Assembly: GCA_902602845.1 (NCBI GenBank)
Contig: CACKSN010000006.1
Span: 1 to 56,771, forward strand
Direction of reading: 5' to 3'
From: an uncultured Alphaproteobacteria bacterium
GTDB lineage: Bacteria > Pseudomonadota > Alphaproteobacteria > HIMB59 > GCA-002718135
Length of the DNA stretch: 56,771 bases
In this document: piece by piece, positions 30,697 through 40,181 of the stretch
Numbering within the stretch: position 1 is the first letter of the stretch
Layout of the letters: every line of letters starts with the position of its first letter
Made by a program: the position numbers and the translations under genes
The notes under the pieces: generated by a model
What the model was told of the DNA's origin: nothing
What the model saw: the letters and a program-made list of their open reading frames with translations, nothing else
The model's database searches: none

Positions 30697-31881
30697 TTAA
30701 TCAGATGGTATTAGATTAAGAACATCTGCCATTGCTGGATCTGCTCTAACCTCAGCTAAGTGAGCTGAAAAAGCTTCTTGAGGAAAAGTCCACGAAGCAG
30801 CTACATCATCATCTCTACAAGTTCTATCAGGATAGTATTCACAAATATTAGATGGTGAAACCATTACGTGATTCATTAGGACAACATCATCAACAGGCTT
30901 GTTAGCAAGGTTTGATAGTGCCATTGGAATTAAATAGTTTCCATATCTTTCTGGAAAATATCCAACAGACGCAATGAACTCAGGTTCATTCATCATTGTA
31001 TCCAATTCATCTGCACCCATTCCAACAACTATTGCATCATCACTTCTGTTAGCACCTTGCACAGCACGTAGTGCACCAGTAGATGTTTGATCATTGATAG
31101 CAGTAATTAAAATTGGTGCTCCTTCAGGAATTCTTCCAATTACGTTGTTCATTTCTTGGAAACTTAATTCTAAAGTTTGTTTAGCATCATATACAATTAC
31201 TCTATCATCAGTAATATCAGGCAAGACTGCTCTAGCACCTGCTTCTTGACCACCGGATCTCATTGCAACTACTGCGCCAGATTGTGGAAGAGCTCCTATT
31301 ACTAAGTAAGCATCTTTTCCTACATCAGGACCCCACTTTGTAATGGCAGCTGTAGCTAAGTGAACACCACCTATGTAACCAGATTTTGGATTATTTGCTC
31401 CAAAAAAACCAGCACCTGGCATTGGAATATCAATTGCTGTTACGCCAATTCCATTCATGTTCATTTTGTTCATTATCATTTCACCAAATGCAGCATCTGT
31501 TTGAAACTCAATTACGTAATCAACATTTCTTGTAATATAACTCTCTGCATTTGCCATTGCGGTTGCCCCGTCTAATAAGTTATCAGTAACAAGAATTTCA
31601 ATACCCGCAGCTTCGGCGTTTGCTAATATACCCTCTTCAACAAGCGCACAAAAAGCAATATCTCTTTGAAGATTTGCGAAACCAAAAACATAGTTTTTAC
31701 CATTTTTTGGTGGATTTACTTTCATAGCTTCTTCCACCATTGCTTTTAATTCAGCTTCACTTAACATACTTGCATCATGATTGTTTGCATCAAAATGACC
31801 ACCAGCTGAAGCAAATGTTGCTGTTAAAGTGAAAACTACAGCAATAATTATACTTTTTAAAAATTTAATTAAATTCATCAA
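30697..31881 (-). CDS. CUT2 sugar solute-binding protein
   Basis: Signal peptide; periplasmic sugar-binding fold motifs (ADYVIEFQTDAAFGE..TAIDIPMPGAGFFGANN); strong SD (ggggggt on coding strand). Confidence 0.9.
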   Translation of the reverse strand: MMNLIKFLKSIIIAVVFTLTATFASAGGHFDANNHDASMLSEAELKAMVEEAMKVNPPKNGKNYVFGFANLQRDIAFCALVEEGILANAEAAGIEILVTDNLLDGATAMANAESYITRNVDYVIEFQTDAAFGEMIMNKMNMNGIGVTAIDIPMPGAGFFGANNPKSGYIGGVHLATAAITKWGPDVGKDAYLVIGALPQSGAVVAMRSGGQEAGARAVLPDITDDRVIVYDAKQTLELSFQEMNNVIGRIPEGAPILITAINDQTSTGALRAVQGANRSDDAIVVGMGADELDTMMNEPEFIASVGYFPERYGNYLIPMALSNLANKPVDDVVLMNHVMVSPSNICEYYPDRTCRDDDVAASWTFPQEAFSAHLAEVRADPAMADVLNLIPSD

Positions 31882-31979
31882 ATACCCCCCATAGTTGATA
31901 AAATTGGTTTATGTTATTATTAACATGAAAATATTACAAGGAAATATAAGAAAAAAATTTTATGTAAGTATATGAATAA

Positions 31980-32828
31980 TTATTGGTGTGTTGGCTTCCA
32001 TTTATCTAGAGCTTCAAGAAACTTGTCTTTTTCCTCCTTACCCATAGATATATTTGTTTTAGAATAGGGGAAATTTCCAGCTACAACCTCATTCTTAAAC
32101 TGACTAAGGGCATCAATTCTTTCTTTATTTATCTGTTTTCTGAGTCTCTTAATATCACCAAATGCATGTGCATGCTTGGGTGGTTTGTCTTCTTCACTTA
32201 AATCTCCACATACATCAGCAACAAATGACATTATTACATCTCCTGCCATTCCGGCTCCTAAGGAAAAGGTAACAACTGATGTTTTATAATTAATTGCTTC
32301 TAAAACTTCCTCTGCTATACATTCAGCCTCTACGGCAAATACACCTACATCTTCCATTCTTTTTAAAGTGTTAAATATTTGTATTGCTTCATCAGCACTT
32401 CTTCCCCAACCTCTTAAACCTCCACAGTAATGACTGAATGTTGGGATAAGTCCGATGTGACTATGAACAGGTATACCTTCTTTAGCCATTTTCTCCATTA
32501 CATCAAATGAACGTAAAGTATAGTACATATCAGCACCTTTCATCATAGAATTAAATGCATCTGCTATTATTTCATCATTAGATCCAAACTGTGCCCATTT
32601 TGATCCAACTCCAGTGAAATGTGATGGGGTAATAGATCTAACCATCTCAATATCACGTGGACCAATAACGAACAGATCGATCCCAGCTTCAACACAAGCT
32701 TTGATTTCCTCTTCATTAGCAGGATTAGACATTGTTAATTTTTTTGGGGATGTTTTTAATTCTTTAAGATCAGAAACTGTATAATTTCTTTTAGCGGGAT
32801 TACGACTGAAATCATATATACGTTTCAT
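31980..32828 (-). CDS. PanB/ketopantoate hydroxymethyltransferase-superfamily protein, divergent (not expected to be PanB)
   Basis: AGIDLFVIGPRD, KGADMYYTLRS, IPVHSHIGLIP, VFAVEAECIAEEV align with PanB core. Confidence 0.7.
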   Translation of the reverse strand: MKRIYDFSRNPAKRNYTVSDLKELKTSPKKLTMSNPANEEEIKACVEAGIDLFVIGPRDIEMVRSITPSHFTGVGSKWAQFGSNDEIIADAFNSMMKGADMYYTLRSFDVMEKMAKEGIPVHSHIGLIPTFSHYCGGLRGWGRSADEAIQIFNTLKRMEDVGVFAVEAECIAEEVLEAINYKTSVVTFSLGAGMAGDVIMSFVADVCGDLSEEDKPPKHAHAFGDIKRLRKQINKERIDALSQFKNEVVAGNFPYSKTNISMGKEEKDKFLEALDKWKPTHQ

Positions 32829-32914
32829 AGTTATTTTCTATTTTTTATTTTATTTATCTTATCTGCATCAAAAATAATAACAAGTGATTTTTTTTTGAAT
32901 TATTAATATTTTAT

Positions 32915-33655
32915 TTAGTATGTAGCTCTACCACCACTTAGATCAAAAACAGCAGATGTAGTATAAGAATTTTCTTCTGAAACCAACCAAGCAACCATAG
33001 ATGCTAACTCCTCTACTTTAAGAAATCTATTTCTAGGAATTTTAGATAACATATAATCAATGTGCTCTTGACTAATTTGGTCAAAGATTCTAGTTTTTGC
33101 TGCAGCTGGAGTTATACAATTTACTGCTATATTTTTATCAGCTAATTCTTTACCTAAAGATTTTGTTATAGCAATTACACCAGCTTTAGCTGCACTATAT
33201 GGCATTGCATTTGGATTGCCTTCTTTCCCTGCAATTGATGCAACATTTACTATTCTGCCATAATTGTTTTTTATCATTTGAGGCACAACATATTTACAAC
33301 AGTAAAAAACTCCCGTTAAATCAATATCAATAACTTTTTGCCAATCATCATTTGGATATTCCCAAGTTTTATGATTGGGTCCAGCTATTCCAGCATTGTT
33401 AACTAAGATATCAATTCTGTCACATTTTTTTGTTGTTTCATTTACAGCGGCCTCAACACTTTCTGCATTACTAACGTCAGTTTGAATTTTATGAACATTA
33501 CTTATAGTTTGAAATTCATCTAATAACTTTTTATCATTCTCCCATATAACAACATTTGCACCAGAATTCAGAAATCTTTCAACTACCGCTAATCCAAAAC
33601 CTTGAACTCCTCCTGTAACAATTGCAACTTTGTCTTTTAAGTCTATTTGATTCAT
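32915..33655 (-). CDS. Short-chain dehydrogenase/reductase
   Basis: TGGVQGFGLAV, NNAGIAG, YSAAKAGVIAITKSLG. Confidence 0.93.
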   Translation of the reverse strand: MNQIDLKDKVAIVTGGVQGFGLAVVERFLNSGANVVIWENDKKLLDEFQTISNVHKIQTDVSNAESVEAAVNETTKKCDRIDILVNNAGIAGPNHKTWEYPNDDWQKVIDIDLTGVFYCCKYVVPQMIKNNYGRIVNVASIAGKEGNPNAMPYSAAKAGVIAITKSLGKELADKNIAVNCITPAAAKTRIFDQISQEHIDYMLSKIPRNRFLKVEELASMVAWLVSEENSYTTSAVFDLSGGRATY

Positions 33656-33707
33656 AAATTATGATTATTAATACTTTTTAGAATTAATTTAAATAAATTA
33701 ATCTAAT

Positions 33708-34616
33708 TTATTCTCCAAACGATCTGCCCCTAACCTCTTTTTGATTTTCATAAATGGATCCTACTGAATGGGGTGGAGGGTATGGCATCTTGATCGGATT
33801 GTTTTCTACTCTAGCTTGCAAGCATGGTTCACCTCTTACTATATTGTTTGTGTATACTTGATAAATATTTTTCACAAAATCACCCTCTGAAGTAGTTGGT
33901 TTCAAACCTAAATCTAAAATACCTTTTAATGGCCATGAGTCTGCTGCTGTATAACCAACAAATAATACCCTTCTTGATTTATTTGAATTATTTTTTCTTG
34001 AACCATGCAAACTTCTAACATGATGCAAACTTATAGACCCAGCTTTAGCAAGAAATGGTTCAGCAGTTTCTAATTTATAATTTGATTTGGCAGGATCAAC
34101 AGCTCCTATAAATACACCATCATGGTGATGATCATCTAAGGGGCCTTTATGTGAACCAGGAACTGCCATTAAAGGTCCATTTTCTTCTCCACAGTCATCT
34201 AGGAATATTCCAACTTCTACAATATCATCATTTGTATGTGGGTAAAATGCCCAGTCTTGATGCCATTCAATTGCTTCACCACCCTTTGCACTTTTAAAAT
34301 TAAGTTTTGTGTGATCTCTTCTGATATTTTTTCCTACTAATTTTTCTACAATATCTAAAATGCATGAATCTGTAGTTATGTTTTCATATGTTTTATGAAT
34401 TAAATGCGGATTTTTTAATCTTCTTAAATTTGGATTATCCGGCGAATGATCTGGAGATAAGTCATAAATTTCATCATTTTCTTTTACATCTCTTGAATTA
34501 CTTACAAAATCATCAGTTACTTGTTGAAGCTCTTTTAGTTTATCTGCAGGAATAGCACCGTCTACTACTAAGTATCCTTTTTCATTATATGAATTTATTT
34601 GATCCTCTGAAAGCAT
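33708..34616 (-). CDS. Phytanoyl-CoA dioxygenase (PhyH) family Fe(II)/2OG oxygenase
   Basis: EWHQDWAFYPHTNDD (HxD), SISLHHVRSLHGSRKNNSNKSRRVLF (distal H/R). Confidence 0.9.
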   Translation of the reverse strand: MLSEDQINSYNEKGYLVVDGAIPADKLKELQQVTDDFVSNSRDVKENDEIYDLSPDHSPDNPNLRRLKNPHLIHKTYENITTDSCILDIVEKLVGKNIRRDHTKLNFKSAKGGEAIEWHQDWAFYPHTNDDIVEVGIFLDDCGEENGPLMAVPGSHKGPLDDHHHDGVFIGAVDPAKSNYKLETAEPFLAKAGSISLHHVRSLHGSRKNNSNKSRRVLFVGYTAADSWPLKGILDLGLKPTTSEGDFVKNIYQVYTNNIVRGEPCLQARVENNPIKMPYPPPHSVGSIYENQKEVRGRSFGE

Positions 34617-34661
34617 GTAATAATTTTGTCATATTAATTACTTTTTGCAATAAAAAAGTTA

Positions 34662-35654
34662 TTATTTTTGAGATTTAGAATAAATATAATTAGTTAGTAT
34701 TATAGCTATAATTAACATAGCACCTAGAATTGTTAACTGTGACTCAATTTTTATTCTAGCAACATTTAGTCCTGCTCTTAAAATAACTACTATCCAAAAT
34801 GCTACAAAAGTTCCAAAAATATTTCCTCTTCCGCCAAAGATATATGTACCACCTAACATAACCATTAATACTATTTCTAATTCTGCTCCTGTTGCCATAT
34901 TAAATCTAGCAACTGCTAGTCTTGAAGTTGTTAAAACACCTGCAATACCACAAACCAATCCTGATAAAGTGAATAATAAAAGTTTTATACGATCAACTTT
35001 AATTCCAGAATATTTAGCAGTTTGAGGATTTGTACCAATTAAATAAAGTTGTTTACCATAGATTGTAGAGCTGAGAAAAAATCCTACTACAATTGCAAAA
35101 ACTGTAAATATAATTACTGGTATCGGTACTATACCTACATAACGATAATCAATGCCAATAAACCAAGATGGATAACCTCCTAAAGAAAAATCGCTAGCTA
35201 ATGATTGTGCAATACCTCTATAAAGAGTTAATGTTCCTATTGTTAAGATTATTGATGGTATTCTTAACTGAGTTACGAGAATACCATTAAATAAACCACA
35301 CAGAGTTCCAGATAAAAGAGCTATTAATATGGACAATGGCATACCAATTCCTGCATTATATGCAGTGCCAAATATTACGGCTGTTAAAGCTATCATTGAG
35401 GCAATAGATAAATCTATTTCTCCAGAAATGATTATTAAAGTTAGTATTATTGCAATCAAACCATATTCAACATAAGGCGTAGCTGAGTCCATAATAAAAG
35501 CTAGATCAGCAAAAAAAGGTGATAACTGAATTGATGAAATAACTGAAATTATTAGTAAAATTACAGCAACCCACTCAGGTCTGACTATCCAATATCTTAA
35601 TGTTGGATTTTCACTTAAATAAATAGAAAATCTTTTAAGCATTAATTCCACCAC
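34662..35654 (-). CDS. CUT2 sugar ABC transporter permease
   Basis: IIISGEIDLSIASMIALTAVI, MLGGTYIFGGRGNIFGT. Confidence 0.93.
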   Translation of the reverse strand: MVELMLKRFSIYLSENPTLRYWIVRPEWVAVILLIISVISSIQLSPFFADLAFIMDSATPYVEYGLIAIILTLIIISGEIDLSIASMIALTAVIFGTAYNAGIGMPLSILIALLSGTLCGLFNGILVTQLRIPSIILTIGTLTLYRGIAQSLASDFSLGGYPSWFIGIDYRYVGIVPIPVIIFTVFAIVVGFFLSSTIYGKQLYLIGTNPQTAKYSGIKVDRIKLLLFTLSGLVCGIAGVLTTSRLAVARFNMATGAELEIVLMVMLGGTYIFGGRGNIFGTFVAFWIVVILRAGLNVARIKIESQLTILGAMLIIAIILTNYIYSKSQK

Positions 35655-36621
35655 TCAGTTTTTTCATTCTATAAATTATCAATTGGTCAAGAGATAAAGC
35701 TACAACAATAATTAAACCATAAATTGCTTTTTGAAACTCTCCAGGGATATTCAATACAGGTAATGCTACGTTGATAATTCCTAGTAGAAGTATTCCTAAA
35801 AATGTTCCTAAAACACTGCCAGAGCCTCCAGTGATACTTGTGCCTCCAATAATTACACCTGCAATTACTATAAATTCAATTCCTACACCTGTAACACCTG
35901 GATTTACATATCCAAATCTTGAAGCATAAAATAAACCTGCAACACCTGCTAGCATTCCACAGACACCAAAACAAAATAATGTAACTTTAGTGACATTAAT
36001 TCCTTTAAGGTGTGCTGCTACCGGATTACTACCTGTTGCATAAATTTCACGACCTATAACTGAATGACGCATTACTAGATGCGTAATAATTACAATTATT
36101 GCACTAAATATTAGAATTGCTGGTATTGAGAAAAAAAATGAAGTTTGAGAAAATGAAACCACATGTTCTGGAATATCGTTTCTGTCAATTTGCCTTCCAC
36201 CACTAACAATAAAAACTAGACCTCTATACAAACTTAATGTTCCTAGAGTGACTATAATTGAATGAACGTTAAATCTGGTAACTATAAAACCATTTATTAA
36301 TCCCATAATTAAACCAACAAAGGCTGTAATAATTATTGATAACCAAAGTGATAACCCAGGAAATTGAATATATAACAACCCAATAACAATTGCTGAGAAT
36401 GCTAATATTGAGCCAATAGATATATCAACATGTCTACAAATAATTACCATCATTTGACCCATAGCCATAACTAAAATTAATGGGATAGCGAGAAACACAG
36501 CACGCCAACTATCAAATGTCATAAATCGTGGATCTATTATTGCTGCAACAATAACAAAAACAACAATTATAGAAAAGATTCCTAATTCTCTAATTCTTAA
36601 AAATTTATCAAATAATGTCAT
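35635..36621 (-). CDS. CUT2 sugar ABC transporter permease
   Basis: IICRHVDISIGSILAFSAIV, IIGGTSITGGSGSVLGTFLG; overlaps next permease. Confidence 0.93.
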   Translation of the reverse strand: MTLFDKFLRIRELGIFSIIVVFVIVAAIIDPRFMTFDSWRAVFLAIPLILVMAMGQMMVIICRHVDISIGSILAFSAIVIGLLYIQFPGLSLWLSIIITAFVGLIMGLINGFIVTRFNVHSIIVTLGTLSLYRGLVFIVSGGRQIDRNDIPEHVVSFSQTSFFFSIPAILIFSAIIVIITHLVMRHSVIGREIYATGSNPVAAHLKGINVTKVTLFCFGVCGMLAGVAGLFYASRFGYVNPGVTGVGIEFIVIAGVIIGGTSITGGSGSVLGTFLGILLLGIINVALPVLNIPGEFQKAIYGLIIVVALSLDQLIIYRMKKLSGGINA

Positions 36622-36622
36622 C

Positions 36623-38119
36623 TTAATTTATTGCAAAGCTCATGATCTTTTCTTGTGTAGCTTCTTTGTTGTTTAGTATTTTTGTAATCTTACCTTCTCG
36701 CATTACAATTATGCGATGTGACAAAGAGAGTATTTCAGGTAATTCTGATGATATTAAGATAATTGCCGTACCTTCTTCAGCCAATTGATTTATAATTTCA
36801 TACATTTCTGATTTAACTCCTACATCTACCCCTCTGGTTGGTTCATCTAAGATTAATACTTTAGGCTTTGAAAGTAACCACTTTGAAATAATACATTTTT
36901 GTTGATTACCTCCAGACAACTCTTCAATTAATTGCCTTCCAGAAGTAAGAATTATATTGAACTTTTTTATATATTCATTAGTTTTTGATGTAACAGATTT
37001 TGAATTAATAAGTCCAAAATTATTCGAAATTTCTTTCGGCACTGCAGAAGTAATATTATCTTCTACAGCAACAGGTCCAAAAATACCCATTTGCTTTCTG
37101 TCTTCAGGTACGTAAGCAAAACCTTTGTCAATAGCTTCATTTGGTGAATTATTTATAATACTTTTTCCATTATAAAATATCTCACCATTATCAAATTTTT
37201 CTGCTCCGAAGATACTTTTTGCTACTTCAGTTCTCCCTGCTCCAACTAAACCTGCAAAACCTAGTATTTCCCCTTTTTTTAAATTAAATGAAATATCACT
37301 AAATTTTTTTGATAAAGATAAGTTTTTTACACTTAATATATAATCATCTTTTTTAAGAAAAACATTTTCCTTAACTTCAGTCTCTTCAATGTTTCTTCCA
37401 ATCATAAAATTTATAATTTCTTCATTTGAAACATCATTTATATTTTTTGTTGTAATTAAATCTCCATCTCTGAATATTGTTACTCTATCAGATATTTGTC
37501 TAATTTCTTCTAAGCGATGACTTATGAATATAATTGCCATACCATTTGATTTAAGTTTATTAACTATTTCAAATAATTTACCAACTTCATTTGGTGTCAA
37601 AGGTGATGTAGGTTCATCCATAATTAATACTTTGGAATTTTTAGAAAGTGCTCCTGCTATTTCTATCATTTGTTGGTCGGCAATAGATAAACCTTCCATT
37701 ATTATTTTTGGATCAATTTTTAAACCAATAGAGTTTAAAATTTCGTTTGATTTACTATTTATATCTTGCCACTTAACTCTTGAAAAATTGTTTCCATCCA
37801 TATGTCCCATAAAAATATTTTCAGCTACTGAGAGGTGAGAGAAAGATTGTGGTTCTTGATGAATTAATGCAACTCCATTTTTCTGAGCTACAATTGGAGA
37901 TGTAATTTCAACATTTTTTTCATCTAAAAAAATATTACCTTCAGTTGGAGTGTAAACACCACTTAATATTTTTACAAATGTAGATTTGCCTGCTCCATTT
38001 TCTCCAACTAATGCATGGACCTCGCCTGGTTTCAGATCAAAATCTACATTTCGCAAAACATTTACTCCACTGAATGTTTTACCAATATTATTAGTTTTTA
38101 ATTGCATATTTAGTATCAA
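36623..38119 (-). CDS. CUT2 sugar ABC transporter ATP-binding protein (two ABC domains)
   Basis: GENGAGKSTFVKILSG, VLIMDEPTSPLT, ELSGGNQQKCIISKWL, LDEPTRGVDVGVKSEMY. Confidence 0.95.
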   Translation of the reverse strand: MILNMQLKTNNIGKTFSGVNVLRNVDFDLKPGEVHALVGENGAGKSTFVKILSGVYTPTEGNIFLDEKNVEITSPIVAQKNGVALIHQEPQSFSHLSVAENIFMGHMDGNNFSRVKWQDINSKSNEILNSIGLKIDPKIIMEGLSIADQQMIEIAGALSKNSKVLIMDEPTSPLTPNEVGKLFEIVNKLKSNGMAIIFISHRLEEIRQISDRVTIFRDGDLITTKNINDVSNEEIINFMIGRNIEETEVKENVFLKKDDYILSVKNLSLSKKFSDISFNLKKGEILGFAGLVGAGRTEVAKSIFGAEKFDNGEIFYNGKSIINNSPNEAIDKGFAYVPEDRKQMGIFGPVAVEDNITSAVPKEISNNFGLINSKSVTSKTNEYIKKFNIILTSGRQLIEELSGGNQQKCIISKWLLSKPKVLILDEPTRGVDVGVKSEMYEIINQLAEEGTAIILISSELPEILSLSHRIIVMREGKITKILNNKEATQEKIMSFAIN

Positions 38120-38228
38120 TATATCTTCTAAGTTAGTTTTTTATAAATAATAAGTAAAAATATCAATTTATTCTTGATAAAAGTTTAATTTTATTGAAAG
38201 TGATATTTATAATTCAATAGGAGGAATA

Positions 38229-39221
38229 ATGAATAAAATATTCAAACTTATTTCTGCTAGTATTCTTGGTTTGCTACTTACAACTGGAGTTTTTGCAAAA
38301 ACTGAAGTTGTATATATACCAAAAAATACTGGTAACCCATATTTCGATTCAATTATCAAAGGTTTCGAAGTTGGGGCAGAAAAATATGGTTACAATTTTT
38401 CAACAGTAGCTCCTGCTACTGCTGATGCTACTTCACAGTTACCTTTTATTAAGGCTGAAATTCAAAGAGGTGTTGACGTTATTGCGATTTCACCAAACTC
38501 AAATGACGCTCTTAATACTGTTTTTGATCAAGCAAGAAAAAAAGGTATTATTATAATGGTAGTTAATGGAGATATTCCTGGTAGTGAGGCTCATAGAGAC
38601 TTAGCGATTATGCCAGTTGATTTCTCTACAGTTGGAACTGCACAAATGACTCTGATGGGTCAATTGATTGATCATAAAGGTCAGTTTGCAATTTTAAGTG
38701 CAACTACTGATGCGCCAGATCAAAATACTTGGATTAAAGATATGGAAGAAAACATTATTGGTAAAGGTATGTTCTCTGATATGGAGTATCTTGGTGTAGT
38801 ATACGGAGATGACGATCCACAAAAAAGTACTACTGAAGCTGAAGCTTTACTTGCTAAGTATCCTGATCTAAGAGGAATAATTTCTCCAACAACTGTTGGT
38901 GTAGCAGCAGCTGCACAAGTTGTAGAGTCTGCTGGTAAATGTGATCAAGTACAAGTAACAGGTCTTGGAACACCTAACCAAATGAGACCATTCCTAAAAA
39001 GCGGATGTGTAAAAGCATTCCAATTATGGGATCCATCAGTAGAAGGTGAAATTGCTGGTTACTTATCAGTTCAAATGGTTGAAAACGGAATGAAGCTATC
39101 AGAAGGTATGACTATCAGTGTTCCAGATCAAGGTGATGTTGTAATAAATGCTAATAATTTAATTTATGCAGCACCAATGCTTGATTTTGTTCCTGACAAT
39201 ATCGATAACTTCAACTTCTAA
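38229..39221 (+). CDS. CUT2 sugar solute-binding protein (RhaS/LsrB-like)
   Basis: Signal peptide; VVYIPKNTGNPYFDSIIKGFEVGAEKYG, GVDVIAISPNSNDAL; SD aggagg. Confidence 0.92.
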   Translation: MNKIFKLISASILGLLLTTGVFAKTEVVYIPKNTGNPYFDSIIKGFEVGAEKYGYNFSTVAPATADATSQLPFIKAEIQRGVDVIAISPNSNDALNTVFDQARKKGIIIMVVNGDIPGSEAHRDLAIMPVDFSTVGTAQMTLMGQLIDHKGQFAILSATTDAPDQNTWIKDMEENIIGKGMFSDMEYLGVVYGDDDPQKSTTEAEALLAKYPDLRGIISPTTVGVAAAAQVVESAGKCDQVQVTGLGTPNQMRPFLKSGCVKAFQLWDPSVEGEIAGYLSVQMVENGMKLSEGMTISVPDQGDVVINANNLIYAAPMLDFVPDNIDNFNF

Positions 39222-39230
39222 TTTATTAAT

Positions 39231-39258
39231 TGAAGAGCAATAGCAATATTGCTCTTCA
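39231..39258 (+). terminator. 12-bp perfect hairpin with GCAA (GNRA) tetraloop downstream of SBP
   Basis: TGAAGAGCAATA-GCAA-TATTGCTCTTCA read directly. Confidence 0.75.
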
Positions 39259-39270
39259 TAAATTTATAAA

Positions 39271-40179
39271 ATGAATGATATACCTATAGTAGATGCTCAT
39301 CACCATTTATGGGATTTAGAAAATGAAAAAACTAAATATTCATGGTTAATGGTTCAGGAGGGAGAAGCTTTTTTTGGTGATTATGGAGCTATTAGAAAAA
39401 GTTATAAATTAGAAGATTATCTTAATGATGCAAAAAATCAAAACTTGATAAAATCAGTTCATGTGCAAGCAGAACATGATGATGATAGCCCTGTTAGTGA
39501 AACCGAATGGCTTCAAACAATAGCCGATAATCATAATTCCAAAATGCCAAATGCAATTATTGCATTTGCAGATTTTTCAAAAGACAACGTAGTAGAGATA
39601 CTTGATAGACATCAAGAATATAAAAATACTAGAGGAATTAGACAAATTTTATCTTTCAATGCTGATGAACCAAAATATTCCCATGCTTCAGAAGATTTTA
39701 TGAAAAATACAAAATGGCTGAATAACTTTAAAAATTTAAAAAATAGAAATTTATCTTTTGATATTCAAATTTATCCTCATCAAATGGATGATGCGGTTAA
39801 TTTAGCTAAAGATAATCATAATACAATGTTTATTTTAAATCACACTGGTGAACCTTGTTATCAATCTGAAGAGTACATCTTACATTGGGAAAATAATATG
39901 AAAAAAATTGCAGATTGTGAAAATATTGTAGCAAAGATTTCTGGTCTTGGAATGTTTAATCCAAATTGGACAATAGATAGCACAAAAATATTTGTTGAAA
40001 AAACTATTGAGATATTTGGTATTGAAAGATGTATGTTTGCTTCTAACTTTCCAGTTGATAAAATTTTCAATACTTTTGATAATTATTGGAACTCTTTTAA
40101 GACTATTACAAAAAACTACTCGAATGAAGAAAAAACAAAGTTGTTCTCTTCTAATGCAGAAAAATATTATAGAATTTAA
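39271..40179 (+). CDS. Amidohydrolase-family sugar lactonase-like protein (COG3618-type)
   Basis: IVDAHHHLWDLENEKTKYSWL, GIRQIL, LNHTGEPC, RCMFASNFPVDK. Confidence 0.85.
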   Translation: MNDIPIVDAHHHLWDLENEKTKYSWLMVQEGEAFFGDYGAIRKSYKLEDYLNDAKNQNLIKSVHVQAEHDDDSPVSETEWLQTIADNHNSKMPNAIIAFADFSKDNVVEILDRHQEYKNTRGIRQILSFNADEPKYSHASEDFMKNTKWLNNFKNLKNRNLSFDIQIYPHQMDDAVNLAKDNHNTMFILNHTGEPCYQSEEYILHWENNMKKIADCENIVAKISGLGMFNPNWTIDSTKIFVEKTIEIFGIERCMFASNFPVDKIFNTFDNYWNSFKTITKNYSNEEKTKLFSSNAEKYYRI

Positions 40180-40181
40180 TA

